In this document: positions 32,640-43,530 of the stretch, one piece after another | Layout of the letters: the number at the start of each line of letters is the position of its first letter | Position numbering within the stretch: the stretch's first letter is position 1 | Source: Anthoceros angustus | Taxonomy: Eukaryota > Streptophyta > Anthocerotopsida > Anthocerotales > Anthocerotaceae | DNA length: 64,000 nt | Direction: 5' to 3' | Assembly (NCBI GenBank): GCA_010909165.1 | Contig: MU008196.1 | Span: 310,001 to 374,000 of the forward strand | Program-made: the position numbers and the translations under genes | Notes under the pieces: model-generated | Databases searched by the model: none | Told to the model about the DNA's origin: nothing | The model's input: the letters and a program-made list of their open reading frames with translations, nothing else

Positions 32640-33340
32640 GATGAGTTTCAGAGGGTCCTTAGAGAATATGTTGATGTGTTTGCCTTCAAGATTACCGACA
32701 TGACAGATACCGGAAGAACGGGATACATCGAATAGATTTGAAGGAGGGCAAGACTCACGGATCAAGCAATACTGAATCCCAAGTATTCCATGGTTGTTAA
32801 GGATCATCGACCAATACTTGGAGGTGGGTGATTTATCCGGTGCTCACCGGTGAGTGGGTCGCCCCATCGTGATTGTACCAAAGCGGCAGGAAAGGTTCGG
32901 GTGTGTCAGAGAAACTCAACGAGGCAACGAAGAAGGATCATCACCCTTTACCTTTCATGGACAAATACACGATGGTGGCCATGTGGATTCTTGGATGGTA
33001 TTCGGTACAATCAAATTTCGCTAAGGAGGATCAGGACAAAACAACGTTCACGACGGATTGGGGAACTTATGCCTATTCGAAGCTCCCTTTCGGCTTGTGC
33101 AATGCCCCGGCCACTTTCCAGCGGGTAGTGAACGCGATCTTCCGAGACTTTCTGAGGAAGTTCATGGAGGTATTCCTAGATGATTTCTGTGTATTTGGGA
33201 GAAGGAACTTGCATTTAGACCATTTGAGGCAATGCTTTAAATGCAGAGTCGAACATGAAACTTCATCCGTGAAGTGTTATTTTGGCATGACGGAGGGCAT
33301 TCTATTAGCACATCGAGTTTCACGAGGATTGCGGTAGATA
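32640..33340 (+). pseudogene. gypsy-1 reverse transcriptase
   Basis: RT leader VFAFKITDMTD (32680-32705), WVAPIVIVPKRQ (32857-32890), HPLPFMDKY and TTFTTDWGTYAYSKLPFGLC, then NAPATFQRVVNAIF and the catalytic box FLDDFCVFG (33175-33200). Frameshifts split the leader and the thumb. The active-site box has the gypsy form F-x-D-D. Confidence 0.88.
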
Positions 33341-33399
33341 AAGAGAAGGTAGCTGATACGAGATGGACGCACCCGCAAAGGCGCAGCTTTTGTAGGGCT

Positions 33400-33960
33400 A
33401 GTGGGGTATTACAGAGGTTCATCAAGGATTTCGCCAAGAAGGCGGCCTTGTTGACACAATTAACCAAAAGGATACACCCTTCGAATGGACGACGCGACAG
33501 AGGCTTTCGCAGTTGAAGGACTTGGTGAGCGCACCAACTTTACAACCGCCGGATTGGGAAGCCGTTTCATGTATACGTGGATGTGTCCGCCCGCTATTGG
33601 GACCGTCTTCGAAGATGAGAAGAAACGGATCATCCGATTTTCTATGCGGTAGACAACTCACGGATCGAAAAGAACTACTCAACCACGGAGCGGGAGGGTC
33701 TTGGTATCATTTACTCGTAAGAAGTTTAGACACTATCCGCTTGCAAGGTGACGCTTCATGTCATTTTGCGTTGAAGTATCTTGTCAACAAGCGATTTGTC
33801 GGAAGGATCGGATGGGTATTCTGCAAGAGTTTGACTATGACGAGAAGGAGGAAGCAACATCGAATGCTGATTTCATTTCTCAAGACCGGAGAGCGACTTG
33901 AGCCACGGATGATCGATTTCGAGGAGTTGGTTACCATGACCCAAGTCAAGGGAAGGAGGT
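33400..33960 (+). pseudogene. gypsy-1 RNase H
   Basis: Starts with the conserved linker (LVGYYRGFIKDFAKKAAL-like, 33400-33450) and LVSAPTLQPPDWE. Then FHVYVDVS (about 33560), an Arg-rich block with QLTDRK, and NADFISQ near 33865 as the usual end. No single frame covers it; catalytic residues cannot all be assigned. Confidence 0.75.
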
Positions 33961-34560
33961 GAGCATGTTGTCGAAGGCCTAAGAATTGATCAGCAAACCT
34001 TGCCCGAGAGGCCAAGAGCAAGAAGGAGCGTTGTGCAGAAAAAGCAGCAGGACAATTTAAATCCGAGGGGAGAGGATGGCGCCAGCATGGGCGCAAGGAG
34101 GAGGCTGAATGCTCCTCAAGGGTGAGCAGCGGAGGCTGCAAGTGGAGGCCACACGTTGGCAAAAGGAAGCAGAGCGGACATGAGGCAGTTTTGAAGCGAG
34201 GATGGAAGCCGAGGCGCCATGAGGGCGAGGAGGAGACGCCCAGTGGGCAGAGGCGAGGAAGGAGATCCCATGACAAGTTTAGAAAATTGCGGAGGAGTTG
34301 CAGATGTGGGCAATCCTCAAAATGACCATGGAGGTGCAACAAGTCGAGGAGGTCGCCATGGAGCACGAGATGGACCCAGACACGGTTGGGCGGCAGGACG
34401 AAATCAACAATGAAGGAAGAACATGCGACGACGTTGAGGAACGCAAGATGGGGAAGGGAAGCCGTGGCCGAGGATGGATACACGCCATCGGAGCCATTAA
34501 CGAACGTCCTAGGAGGAGGAGACACACCGGAAGGAGAAGATTAGACCGCGAGGGGCGTTC
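33961..34560 (+). other. gypsy-1 RNase H-integrase spacer
   Basis: 600 bp rich in Glu, Arg and Met codons, with coiled-coil-like words (EEVAMEHEMDPD). Tat-group elements carry a second, archaeal-type RNase H in this place; I see no catalytic motif for one here. Confidence 0.45.
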
Positions 34561-35700
34561 ATGCCCGAGGTATTTGTTGAGCGGTGAAGTACGTAAATTC
34601 TCGGAGCATGGCATCATGCCGGATGGGTTGTCAAGGAAGGCGGTCTTTCTCCATAAAGCCCCCTCATCGGAAGGTGTCCCAAACTTGGGCGACGAAAGAT
34701 CCGACTGTCTCGGCTAAGGAGGCCTCGTCACGAGGCGTTACATGCGTAAGAGGCGGTGGACACTATTCGTGCAGTGACCGTTAAGAAGATTTTGAATGCG
34801 GGTTTTGGTGGCTACGATGCAAAAGGATGTGTGGGAGTTCACCCGAGGTGTGATGCGTGTCGAGGGTTGGGCGGCCTACGTTGTCGACACAATGGCCTCT
34901 TACCTACATCCCGCGCTCCCTGGAGAAGTGGGGAATCGATTTCAGAGGGGCCGATCAAACCACCAACGCAATGGACGAGGAAGCGGTACATTTTGGTGGC
35001 TACGGATTATTGTACAAAGATGGTGGAAGCAAGCAAGGAAGGACGACGCTGCGTAGCCAAGTTTCTATTCGAGAACATCATAACGTATGGATGTCCTTTA
35101 GAGTTGGTCACCGGGGACACATTTCCTCAACTCGGTCGTTGAATCACTGACCACCTACTTCAACATTCGGCATCGAAAGACGACCCCCTACAACCCCAAA
35201 GCGAATGGATTAACGGAGAAGACGAATGGGTTGCTACGCACAATCCTCACCAAGGTGACTGTGACACACATGTATGATTGGGATGCTAAGTTGCATTCGG
35301 CATTGTGGGCTTACAGGACCGGAAAAGGTAACCACCAAAAGACCCTTATTATCTAACGATGGCATGTCACCGTGATGCCGTGGAATTTGAAGTACCCACC
35401 TCTGAATCATGGAGGACGAGATGACCGTAGAGGATAGCGTAGTTAGACTAGAATCATTCATAGAGCAGGAGAACGTAGGGAGGATGCTTTAGAAGAAACC
35501 AATGATTCGTGAACTCGTAAAAGGCGGCATGATGGGAGGTTGAGGAAGCAAGAGGCTATCGTGGACGGGATTTGGTTCTTCTATATGATAGTCGGTACCT
35601 AGACTTTCCAGGAAGCTTAGGCTAAGGTGGATGGGACCTTACGAGGTGGTCGCAGATACGAGAATGGATCCTGCAACTCCGGGTCTGGGCGGCATCACCG
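34561..35700 (+). pseudogene. gypsy-1 integrase
   Basis: The H2C2 zinc-binding part spans 34760-34870 (KKILNAGFGG, CDACRGLG). The core begins WGIDFRGPIK (34930). ILVATDYCTKMVEA (about 34985-35030) has the first catalytic Asp, VAKFLFENIITYGCPLELVT precedes the second, and the KANGLTEKTN block (about 35200) carries Glu. C-terminal words LVLLYDSRYLDFPGKLRLR and WMGPYEVV lie at 35565-35650. Order and spacing are normal, but frameshifts are frequent. Confidence 0.85.
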
Positions 35701-35766
35701 AGTCAATGGGTGGAAGGTCAAGAAGTACCTCCACCGAGTACTGTTGTTTGCGAGGACGCAAACAGT

Positions 35767-35779
35767 GAGGTGGGGAGTA
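35767..35779 (+). promoter_or_regulatory. gypsy-1 polypurine tract
   Basis: GAGGTGGGGAGTA directly precedes TGTGGAACG of the 3' LTR. gypsy-2 has GAGGAGGGGAGTA at the matching place on the minus strand. Confidence 0.85.
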
Positions 35780-36249
35780 TGTGGAACGAAAGTTTGGGCA
35801 ACCAGCCCAAAAAGAAAACGAACAAGTTTGATTTTTTTGGCTAAGACGATTGAAGAGGAGCATGCGAAATTTTCAATCTTGAAGCTGGAGTTGTAGGATA
35901 TTGTTAGGAAGGCGAAAAGGATATCCCGGGGGAAAACGGTCATGACCCAGGCGAGCGGAGGCGGCAAAAAGGCGGTAGGGCAGACTACGCCGTGGTCGCC
36001 ACCACCACGAGTGGGGCGGACTACCGTGGTAGTACAGATCTCGGCTAAAGGAAATTAGAATAGGGGGATATCCACTATATATGCTCATCAATAGGGAATA
36101 AATATATTAGCGAGATTAATTAGGCGATAGGAAAATAGGTATTATAGATTAGGATTTTGGAATGATGAACAATCTAGGGTTGTGTGGCCGTGGCATCCAA
36201 AGGCAAAGTGCGGTTTGGGCGCGCCAACTTCCTTCGAGCTAAGCGAACT

Positions 36250-39240
36250 CACCCAAGAGGCGGGGCGAGAGCTGGAGCGCAAGGTGAAGGAGGAAGGCGC
36301 CGAGGCGCCCGCGAGCAGAGGAAGGCGGAGGAAAAGAGACCCCTAGCGGGAAAGGAATGCTAGAGGCAAGAGGAGAAGAAATCAAGGGAAGAGACACATT
36401 GAAGGAGCGCGCGAGGCGAGTTGGAGGCCGGCGCAAGTGAAGGGAGGCGAGTAGAAGGAGGTCGCGACCACTGGTGGCTGGAAGAAGAAATCAAGGGAAG
36501 GCGGCGGGGGCTCAAGAGCTAACGTGTGCTCAGTGGGTGAGAGAAGGAGTGTTTGGAGGTGAAGCTTGAGCACCAATTGGGAAGTAATCCTCTTTGCTAA
36601 GCGAGGAGTAAGGAAGGTGCCATGCCTCGAGTGGGGAAAGGCAAGGGAAGGAGCCGCTGCAAGGGCTCTCCTCGCGAGAGGAAAGGAAAGAAGGAGGGCG
36701 CCCGGGGGAGGTGAACTTGTGATGCCCCAATTCACTTGCTTTGCTCAACCCCGAGATTTGGTTGATTTTCGGGGTGAGGAGGACATCCAACTAGGATGGG
36801 TGTATGGCCGCCAATGGGCCTACACCAATTTGGAATTGATTGAGGAGTGTTACATCAACCTCCATCAATCGAGCCGCCCTGCCGCAGGAAAGGAATGCTA
36901 GCGGATCCCATTGTGTAGAAGCCGGTGTATGGAAGACCGGAGGAAGCTCGGAATTGCTCTCCTCGAAAGGTCGAATGGGGAAGAGGACATCGACATCCCG
37001 CAGAGTTCCTTGACATGATGGATGGAGGAGTGAAGGCCCACGCCAAGAATGGGTGGAAGACCGAGAGCATCAAGGAGGAGTGGAGGCTCTTCGCAAAGAT
37101 TGTGCTGGGGTTGGTAAATTACCAACGCACTCTTATTTCAACCAACTTCCTCCAATTTTGTGGAAGATTTCCATGGGAGCCAAGCCGGATTGGGGACTAT
37201 CATGTATGAAGCGTACATCCACCATCGAGAAGCTCCTCAAGCCAAATTCGTGGATGAGGAAGGCCAAGGCCATGCTATCTTAGCACCTATTTGGTGCATT
37301 TATGGGAAACCGAGGGACTCCTCACAAGCAAGGAGCTTGAAGATGCATGGCATCCCTTTGAGGTCATCCATCTCCACCGAGGTTGGAAAGGCCTTTGCCT
37401 TTTGCATTGCGAAGACGGTGGGAGGTCGACCTCCACAAAATGCTAGAGCAAGAGGAGAAGGTTCGAGGCAACAAAGTTGCGGAGTGGGAATCCTTTCCTG
37501 GGAAGCAAGCAAGGAAGAGGAGCAAGAAGCGGCCGAGAAGGCCGATGGTGGTCTATGAGAGAAGGACCACAGGAGGGGTGACCCAGGGAGGGGGAGTCCC
37601 CACCATCTCCTTTGTGCCTACGAGAGGCACCGACAGACTACCTGAGGAGGCGGTCTACCCAAGGGGTGGGCACCGTGGTAGGCGTCGGCCTACCATGGTA
37701 GGTAGGCGGACTACCGTGGTAGGCGGACTACCGTGGCGGGCACCCCACGCCGCAAAACCCTGGGGCGGGGAAGGAAAAGCAGCGCCGCGGCGGCGCCCAC
37801 CACCATCTCCGCTGGGTGGGAGGCGGATGGAGCGACAGTGAAGGGACCGCGCCCATGGCCCGAGAGGTGCGAGAGATTTCCAGAAGAAAGAAGGGGTGGA
37901 ATTAGGACCCCTAGGAGAATTCTGGTGCTTGTGAAGCACTCAGTGTGGATTTGAAGGCTAGCAGCCTCCTTGTGGGCATGCCAAGAAGTGAAATCTCAAG
38001 ACATGGCCGGGAAGGCAGGACCTAAATGGCAATTGGAGGCCATGGAGTCCGAGCAAGCGGAAAAGGTGGAGAAGCTCCAAGCGACCTTATGGATCGCGGA
38101 GAAGGTCTTGAGGGAGGTTGGCTCAAGAAGAAAGAGCCATCCGAGCAACCAGGACTCATGGAGGCGGAAGGAGCATTTTGCCCAATTAGAGCAAGAGCGA
38201 AAGGCAAAAAGAGGCTCTCGGAAGGAGAAGGTAGCGTCCAAATGGACGCTGAGCAGTGATGGCTACGCAAGCCATCAAAATCCGGACATGAAGGAAGAGT
38301 TGAGAAGGACCGTTTAGTTTGGAAGAGAAGCGCCGAGCTGGAAATTCAAAACCAGAACTCAGGAGAGAGAGAAAGATGCTTGGCAAGCGGAGAGGAAGGG
38401 CTTGCTCAATAGAGGACTTGGAAGGAAAAGGTCTCCGAGGAGGAGCCACAAGAAGGTGGTGCATAGAATCTTGGTAGTAAGGAAGCGAGGTTTTGGATTA
38501 TGCCCTTGAGCAAAATTGGCCCTAAAGGAAGCAAGGAGGAGAATGTGACCCTCCATGTCAAGGTGGGGAATTGACCACCTCAAGGGACGCCTACAAAGGT
38601 AGGTGTGAAGATGGAGAGTGGCCCACGAGATTGATGATCTCCAAATGCAATATCATAGCTTGGGGCTCACCTCCACAATAGAATTTTGAAGGCCAACAAT
38701 GAGATCTTGCGTTTGGCCAAGAGGAGGACATTGGGTCCTCATGATGATGACAGAAGGAGCTGCAAGTGCAGCCAGGCCTCCGATTTTGATGAGGCCATCG
38801 GTGAAATGGACTCGAGGAATCGAGGAGTCGGGAGGCGAAGGAGCCGTGGCGCCAAAGGTAGAAGGTGGCGCGAGAGCAAGGAGGGGAAAGCCCACCTCCG
38901 GGGTCAACCTACCACGGTGGGTGACCACCTACCACGGTAGTCCGCCGGACTACGTGGTGAGCTTCTGTGCCGTGATGCGCGGGGTGGGCAGTGCCGTGGG
39001 CGTGAGGCTGAGAGTCGGGCCGAGGCTGAAGAGCCGGGGTCCGGTGGTATACCCCTGGAGGCTGGGGTGGTGGGAGACAACCCCACCGGAGGAGACTAAG
39101 GGGGTCCAGGAGGTCGAGGAAGGGGAGGGGTGAGAAGTTCCCTCGCCACCGGATAAGGGAGGAGCCGGGGCCGAGGAGGAGACCAACGCAAGAAGGCCCG
39201 GAGAGTTAGGCATCGGTGGGCGATGGGGATGAAGATTCTT
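36250..39240 (+). pseudogene. U3-encoded ORF, 3' LTR copy
   Basis: Same order as the 5' copy. Best frames are 36566-36901 (QLGWVYGRQWAYTNLELIEE), 36925-37209 (DMMDGGVKAHAKNGWK, EEWRLFAKIVLGLVNYQRT) and 37160-37558 (GTIMYEAYIHHRE, APIWCIYGKPRDSS). Palindromes follow at 37670-37740, coiled-coil words at 38010-38420 and EILRLAKRRTLGPHDDD at 38700. Because the two LTRs shift frame at different places, the ancestral frame was probably open. Confidence 0.55.
37670..37745. repeat. Palindrome cluster (3' LTR)
   Basis: CCTACCATGGTAGG at 37689-37702 is followed by two CTACCGTGGTAGGCGGA units and a degraded third. Confidence 0.85.
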
Positions 39241-40275
39241 TAAAATGCTATGGTAGGTATGGACAAACCAAACAGCAAGAGCAAAAAGATCTCACCCGAA
39301 ACCTCACACCGAGAGGAAGGAGAAGGTGCGGACTACCATGGTAGTCACTACCGATGATCGCGGACTACGCGGTAGGGTGATGAAGCGCGACAGGGCGGAG
39401 AAAAGGCGCCTAGGTGCGGAGAGCGCGGTGATGGAAGATGGCAGACTTTAGGCGCCGCCGAGATGGAGGAAGGGCAGATGGTACTTGCCCACACATTAGG
39501 AAGGCGGATCCGGGAAGGGCAAGAGCAAAAGGAGGCGAGGGAGCCAATCCCAAGGGACATGTCACCACCCAAGATAAGACTAAGAATGGTCAATGACCAT
39601 AAATGAGCTTGGGGAAGAGGATGAGGAAGGAGGTGTGGTGACATCCTTCAAGGATGGTCTTAGGTGAAGTTACTAGAATAGAATTTACCAAGGATCGGAC
39701 AATAGACTTAGGTGCCGGACATTAAATGGCGGTAGGAAATAATAGAAAATTGGAAAAGGTGACTGCAGAGGGTCACCCAAGGGAGGTTGTATGTGGAAGG
39801 CCTCCTATAAGAGGAGGAGGATTTCACAAAGTAAAGTATCATGTCTTGCGCCCACTCATCGAGTCCTTTGCCATTACAGAGGAATTTCGTCTGTGAGCCA
39901 ACACAGTGTAGAGAGGAAGTCGCGGTGGTCGGAGTGCTTGGTGGAGGACTTGCTCACGCAAGTGCCTAAACGAGTTGCTCCCTTGTGAATGGTTCTTTGT
40001 GAAATTGCTTTGCTTTGGGTGTGTGGCAAATGCCCAGAACTCTCGGCTTGAGGGTAGACTACGGGGAAAGACTCCTGGAGGTTCTCTCGTGTCAAACTCA
40101 TAGCAACCGCCCAAGGAAGAACTTGTGGAGGCGGACCCAGTGCCGTAAGGGGCAGTCGAAACCGATGGCCGGCGAGGTTAGACTAGGAGGAAGAGGATGA
40201 GGAGATGAGAAGATGAGTAGAGGATTAGAGGTGTAGGTGTTAGTGGAAGGCCACAGGCGAGCCTAAGGGCCGAAT

Positions 40276-40520
40276 CCCAAATGCAAGTAAAGGCGCTCCA
40301 CAGGTGGAGAAGTTGGTCTTAAGTAGGGACGAAATCGCGGTGTGAACGGGGGTCCACAGGCGCCGTGGTAGGCTCCTTCTGAGGCGGGACACAATTGTGT
40401 TGTGTCGTTGTAGGTCGAGTTTGGTCTTAAGTAGGGACGAAATCGCGGTGTGAACGGGGGTCCACAGGCGCCGTGGTAGGCTCCTTCTGAGGCGGGACCC
40501 GCATTGTTTTGTGTCGTTGT
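40276..40520 (+). repeat. Short tandem repeat in U5 of 3' LTR
   Basis: A unit of about 105-110 bp with GTAGGGACGAAATCGCGGTG, CCGTGGTAGGCTCCTTC and GTTGTGTCGTTGTAGGTCGAG occurs twice (about 40320 and 40430). The 5' LTR shows the same pair at about 27385 and 27490. Confidence 0.7.
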
Positions 40521-40755
40521 GGGTCGAGGTTGGCGATTTTCGAGCGTGCAAGTGGTGCACTGTGAGAGGGAGAGTAGTGGGCGCCTTGCTTGTTGAGAAG
40601 GTGAGAGTTGGGAAGGTAGCGATTGGTGACCTGAGGCCTCGAACTTTCACACAAGTCTCATGGGGGCCGAAACCCAGCGTCTGACGGCGATTGGGATAAG
40701 TGTGGCGCTATAGTGGGAGGACACGGGAGTGCCCAGTTCTCCCTACCACAACGCC

Positions 40756-41924
40756 TTCTTCTTCACCTTGCCACAAGACACGGCCTTGCACCTTCCCAAG
40801 CACCAACTCACTGTTATGATTTGAAGCGAAATTCTCCTCCAAGTTCCTCACGAGTCCTTACACTTGTGTCTCCGATTTGGGAGCTTTTCCTTCACAATTT
40901 CCTCGCAATCACGCCCCACCTTCCTATCGCTCCCGCAAAGTTAGGGAGGTGTGGTTTGCCCTGCACCTCGTTTCCCTTCCTCTTTCTCTTTCTTCTGCAC
41001 CTCCTCTTGGCGTCCTGCTGCCTTTTCTCCTCGGTTGCCCAACTTGCGCCCTTCCTCTTCAGCTTAGCATGGGCGTGTGTACGGCGCGTTGCTGTATGGG
41101 GGCCTTGGGAAGCTTGAGATGTGGTGGCGCCTTCCTGCAGTGAGGTTGTCTTGTTGAGTTTTTGAGATATGGCCTCCTGCAGGCACCTGCAGCCACTTTT
41201 ATAAGTCACCCAAGGGTTAGAAAAGTAACTACCATTCTATCCTGCCCTTGGATGTGTGCCACGTGGCCCCTTTCTCACCGTTGATGTTAGTTTCCTAATT
41301 CCCTTATACTAAAATACCATTTTTCCCTATTTTCCTAATTTCTATTTGTTGGAAATTAGCCTCTAATTTCTTAATTACCTATCTTGGCCTATTTATCTAG
41401 TCCACTAAAAGACCCTATATATAGCAAGCCTATCCTGCCTAAAACATAAGCTACCTTCCTTAGCAACCTATCTCCTACCGTGGTAGGACATCCTACCATG
41501 GTAGGCGTTTTCCTTTCTCCTACCACGGTAGGAGTTACTCCTCTGTGGTAGGATACCTTCCTACCCTCTCCTACCATGGTAGGAACTATTCCCTACGGTA
41601 GGTGATCAAAACACTAGCGGGGTCATTCTCCTACGTGGTAGGATCTCTCCTACCCTCGTCTACCATGGTAGGAGTTTCTCTCGGTGGTAGGACACCTCCT
41701 ACCACTCATGTAGGTTACCTTTTCTCCTCACAGGTCGTTTTGACCCGTTTCTTTTCCTGCATATCCTCTTTGCCTTCCGACATGGTCCTACAACTCCGCT
41801 CAAAAGAGCAAAAATTTCCTTGCATATCTTCACCAAACCATTTCTAGCAAAAGAGTGTGGGCCCGTTTCAAAACGAACTCATTTAAGCTAGTTGCCCAAA
41901 CTTTTGCGTTCCACAGCTCGTCAC
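40756..41924 (-). mobile_element. Minus-strand gypsy LTR, segment 3 (LTR start)
   Basis: The remaining part of the LTR interrupted by gypsy-1. On the minus strand it starts TGTGGAACGCAAAAGTTTGG at 41924, the same first bases as the gypsy-1 LTR, then diverges (a related subfamily). It contains a palindrome array (41473-41706) and a basic frame 40892-41209 (SWATEEKRQQDAKRR). Confidence 0.8.
41473..41706. repeat. Palindrome array of eight or more CCTACC-N2-GGTAGG units
   Basis: Full units at 41474-41487 (centre GT), 41492-41505 (centre AT), 41519-41532 (centre AC) and 41570-41583 (centre AT), plus degraded ones such as CTCTGTGGTAGGA, CCTACGGTAGG, CCTACGTGGTAGG and TCTACCATGGTAGG. Spacing is about 18-50 bp. 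The array lies 220-450 bp inside the LTR start and recurs at 51905-52150. Confidence 0.9.
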
Positions 41925-42490
41925 TCTCCACGTCCTCGGCGTCTCTCGCGATTCTTCTCCTCGGGTCTTTAAACTCAACCCACAGCTAGGGTTCGCTCCT
42001 TCCTCCTCAGCTCGCGCACCTAGCTTCCCTTGCTGTGATTTAGTGGTGGCGATGGCGAGGCGATGTGCTCTCCTCTCCTCCTCTTCCTCTTACCCACCGC
42101 TCTTGTGAAAGCGCCTCGGTGAAGAGTGGTGGCACTGCACTTTGCCCTCCTTGGATCTTGCCACCGGAGGCTACTCTCACTAGATTTGATTCACCTTTCT
42201 AAAATACCTACTCTACCTAAATTGCCTATTTCCCAATCCTATTTTACTACCTAATGAATTACCTTCTAATTAATCCTATTTTACTACCTAATGAATTACC
42301 TTCTAATTAATCCTATTTGTTTATCTCCCTATTGGTGAGCATATATAGTGGATATCTCCCTATCCTAATTTTCCCTTTAGCCAGTTTCGTCAACATCGCG
42401 GTGTGCCCGCCTACCGTGGTAGTCGCTCTTCCTTTCAGCCCTAGGGGCGTGGTGGCACCACGCGGTGTCCTGACCGCCCTTCGGAGCCCA
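41925..42490 (-). repeat. Minus-strand fragment of gypsy-1-type LTR 5' part
   Basis: The reverse complement of the gypsy-1 LTR first 500 bp is visible, for example GAGCATATATAGTGGATAT. A 42-bp AT-rich unit (ATTACCTTCTAATTAATCC) is duplicated at 42255-42315. It is followed by rearranged repeats. Confidence 0.7.
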
Positions 42491-42572
42491 TACGCACTGA
42501 GAAGTCTTTGACCCGTTTCTTTTCCGTGATGTCCCTCGCCTTTCTACCCATATCCCTCTACGGATCCAAGGT

Positions 42573-43530
42573 CTTCAAAATTCCCAACATATCCTCTTCA
42601 ACTGGGTTTTCGACCAAAAAAATCGTGTCTTCTTGGCTCTTTTGGTCTAGCCCAAACTTTTGCATTCCACACTGCAGTTGCTCCCTTGTGAATGGTTATT
42701 TGATTACTGCTTTGGGTGTGTGGCGATGCCCAAGGAACTCTTGGCTTGAGGGTAGACTACAGGAAAGACTCCTGGAGGTTCTCGCTATATGGTGCAAACT
42801 CATAGCAACTTGCCCAAGGAAGAACTTGCTGCTTAGCAAGCGGAGCATTGTCTAAGAGCGAGCTAGGGCGATGAGCTTGAAAATTCCCAACATATCCCTC
42901 TTCAACCGTTTTCAGCCAAAAAAAATCAGGGTCGTTCTTCTTTTGGCTCTTTTGGTCTAGCTGCCCAAACTTTTGCATTCCACACTCTGCAGGTTGCTCC
43001 CCTTGTGAATGGTTGCTGTGAAATTGCTTTGCTTTGGGTGTGTGGCGATGCCCAAGGAACTCTTGGCTTGAGGGTAGACTACAGGGAAAGACTCCCTGGA
43101 GGTTCTCGCTATATGGTGCAAACTCATAGCAACCTGCCCAAGGAAGAACTTGCTAGCTTGTAGGCAGACCCCAGGCAGTTGTGCCGTAAGGGCGAGCTAG
43201 GGCCAGTGAGCTTGAAAATTCCCAACATATCCCTCTTCAACCGTTTTCAGTCAAAAAAAATCAGGGTCGTTCTTCTTTTGGCTCTTTTGGGCTAGCTGCC
43301 CAAACTTTTGCATTCCACACTCTGCAGTTGCTCCCTTGTGAATGGTTGCGTGAAATTGCTTTGCTTTGGGTGTGTGTGCCCAAGGAACTCTCGGCTTGAG
43401 GGTAGACTACAGGAAAGACTCCACAGAGGTTCTGTTGTCGTGCAAACTCATGCTTGCCCAAGGAAGAACTTGCTAGCTTGTAGGCGGTGGGAGTTGTGCC
43501 GTAAGGCGAGCTAGGCAGTGAGCTTGAAGT
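42573..43530. repeat. Three chimeric tandem repeats of about 330 bp
   Basis: Units start at AAAATTCCCAACATATCC near 42576, 42877 and 43216. Each joins a minus-strand LTR start (GCCCAAACTTTTGCATTCCACAC) shortened here to CCAAACTTTTGCATTCCA, with a plus-strand LTR middle (TTGCTCCCTTGTGAATGG, GGTAGACTACAGG, AAGGAAGAACTTGCT). The fusion of two opposite orientations was therefore made once and then amplified. Confidence 0.75.

Larger units (their letters stand above)
22223..40750 (+). mobile_element. gypsy-1: 18.5-kb Ty3/gypsy element with giant LTRs
   Basis: Complete from LTR to LTR with target duplication ACGCC at 22218-22222 and 40751-40755. Both LTRs begin TGTGGAACG and end CCCTACCACA; they are 5569 and 4971 bp. 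A tRNA-Asp-type PBS (TGGCGC... family), gag with zinc knuckles, PR, RT, RNase H, integrase and a PPT (GAGGTGGGGAGTA) follow in gypsy order. The PBS type and large LTRs recall the Athila/Tat group, but no phylogeny was made. Pol is broken by many small indels. It inserted into an older LTR of its own superfamily in opposite orientation. Confidence 0.92.
35780..40750 (+). repeat. gypsy-1 3' LTR (5.0 kb)
   Basis: Second copy of the LTR from TGTGGAACGA to CCCTACCACA, followed by the TSD ACGCC. It is about 600 bp shorter than the 5' copy, through many small gaps and one copy less of a 130-bp block. Confidence 0.9.

Noticed and set aside
33761-34525. 254-codon minus-strand frame opposite gypsy-1 pol
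   Set aside because: It is the mirror of RNase H and spacer DNA with no motif; Pro/Ser/Leu-rich composition is typical of the antisense of Glu/Arg/Gly-rich sequence.
33961-34560. Second (archaeal-type) RNase H as in Tat elements
   Set aside because: The position fits but no catalytic Asp/Glu motif can be read in any frame.
41473-41706. Short palindromes with regular spacing as a CRISPR or REP element
   Set aside because: They lie inside LTRs at recurring positions and differ in spacing and centre bases. There is no leader or cas gene.
42573-43530. CRISPR-like regular direct repeats
   Set aside because: Units are about 330 bp and made of LTR pieces, with no short repeat and spacer pattern. 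The window is eukaryotic.
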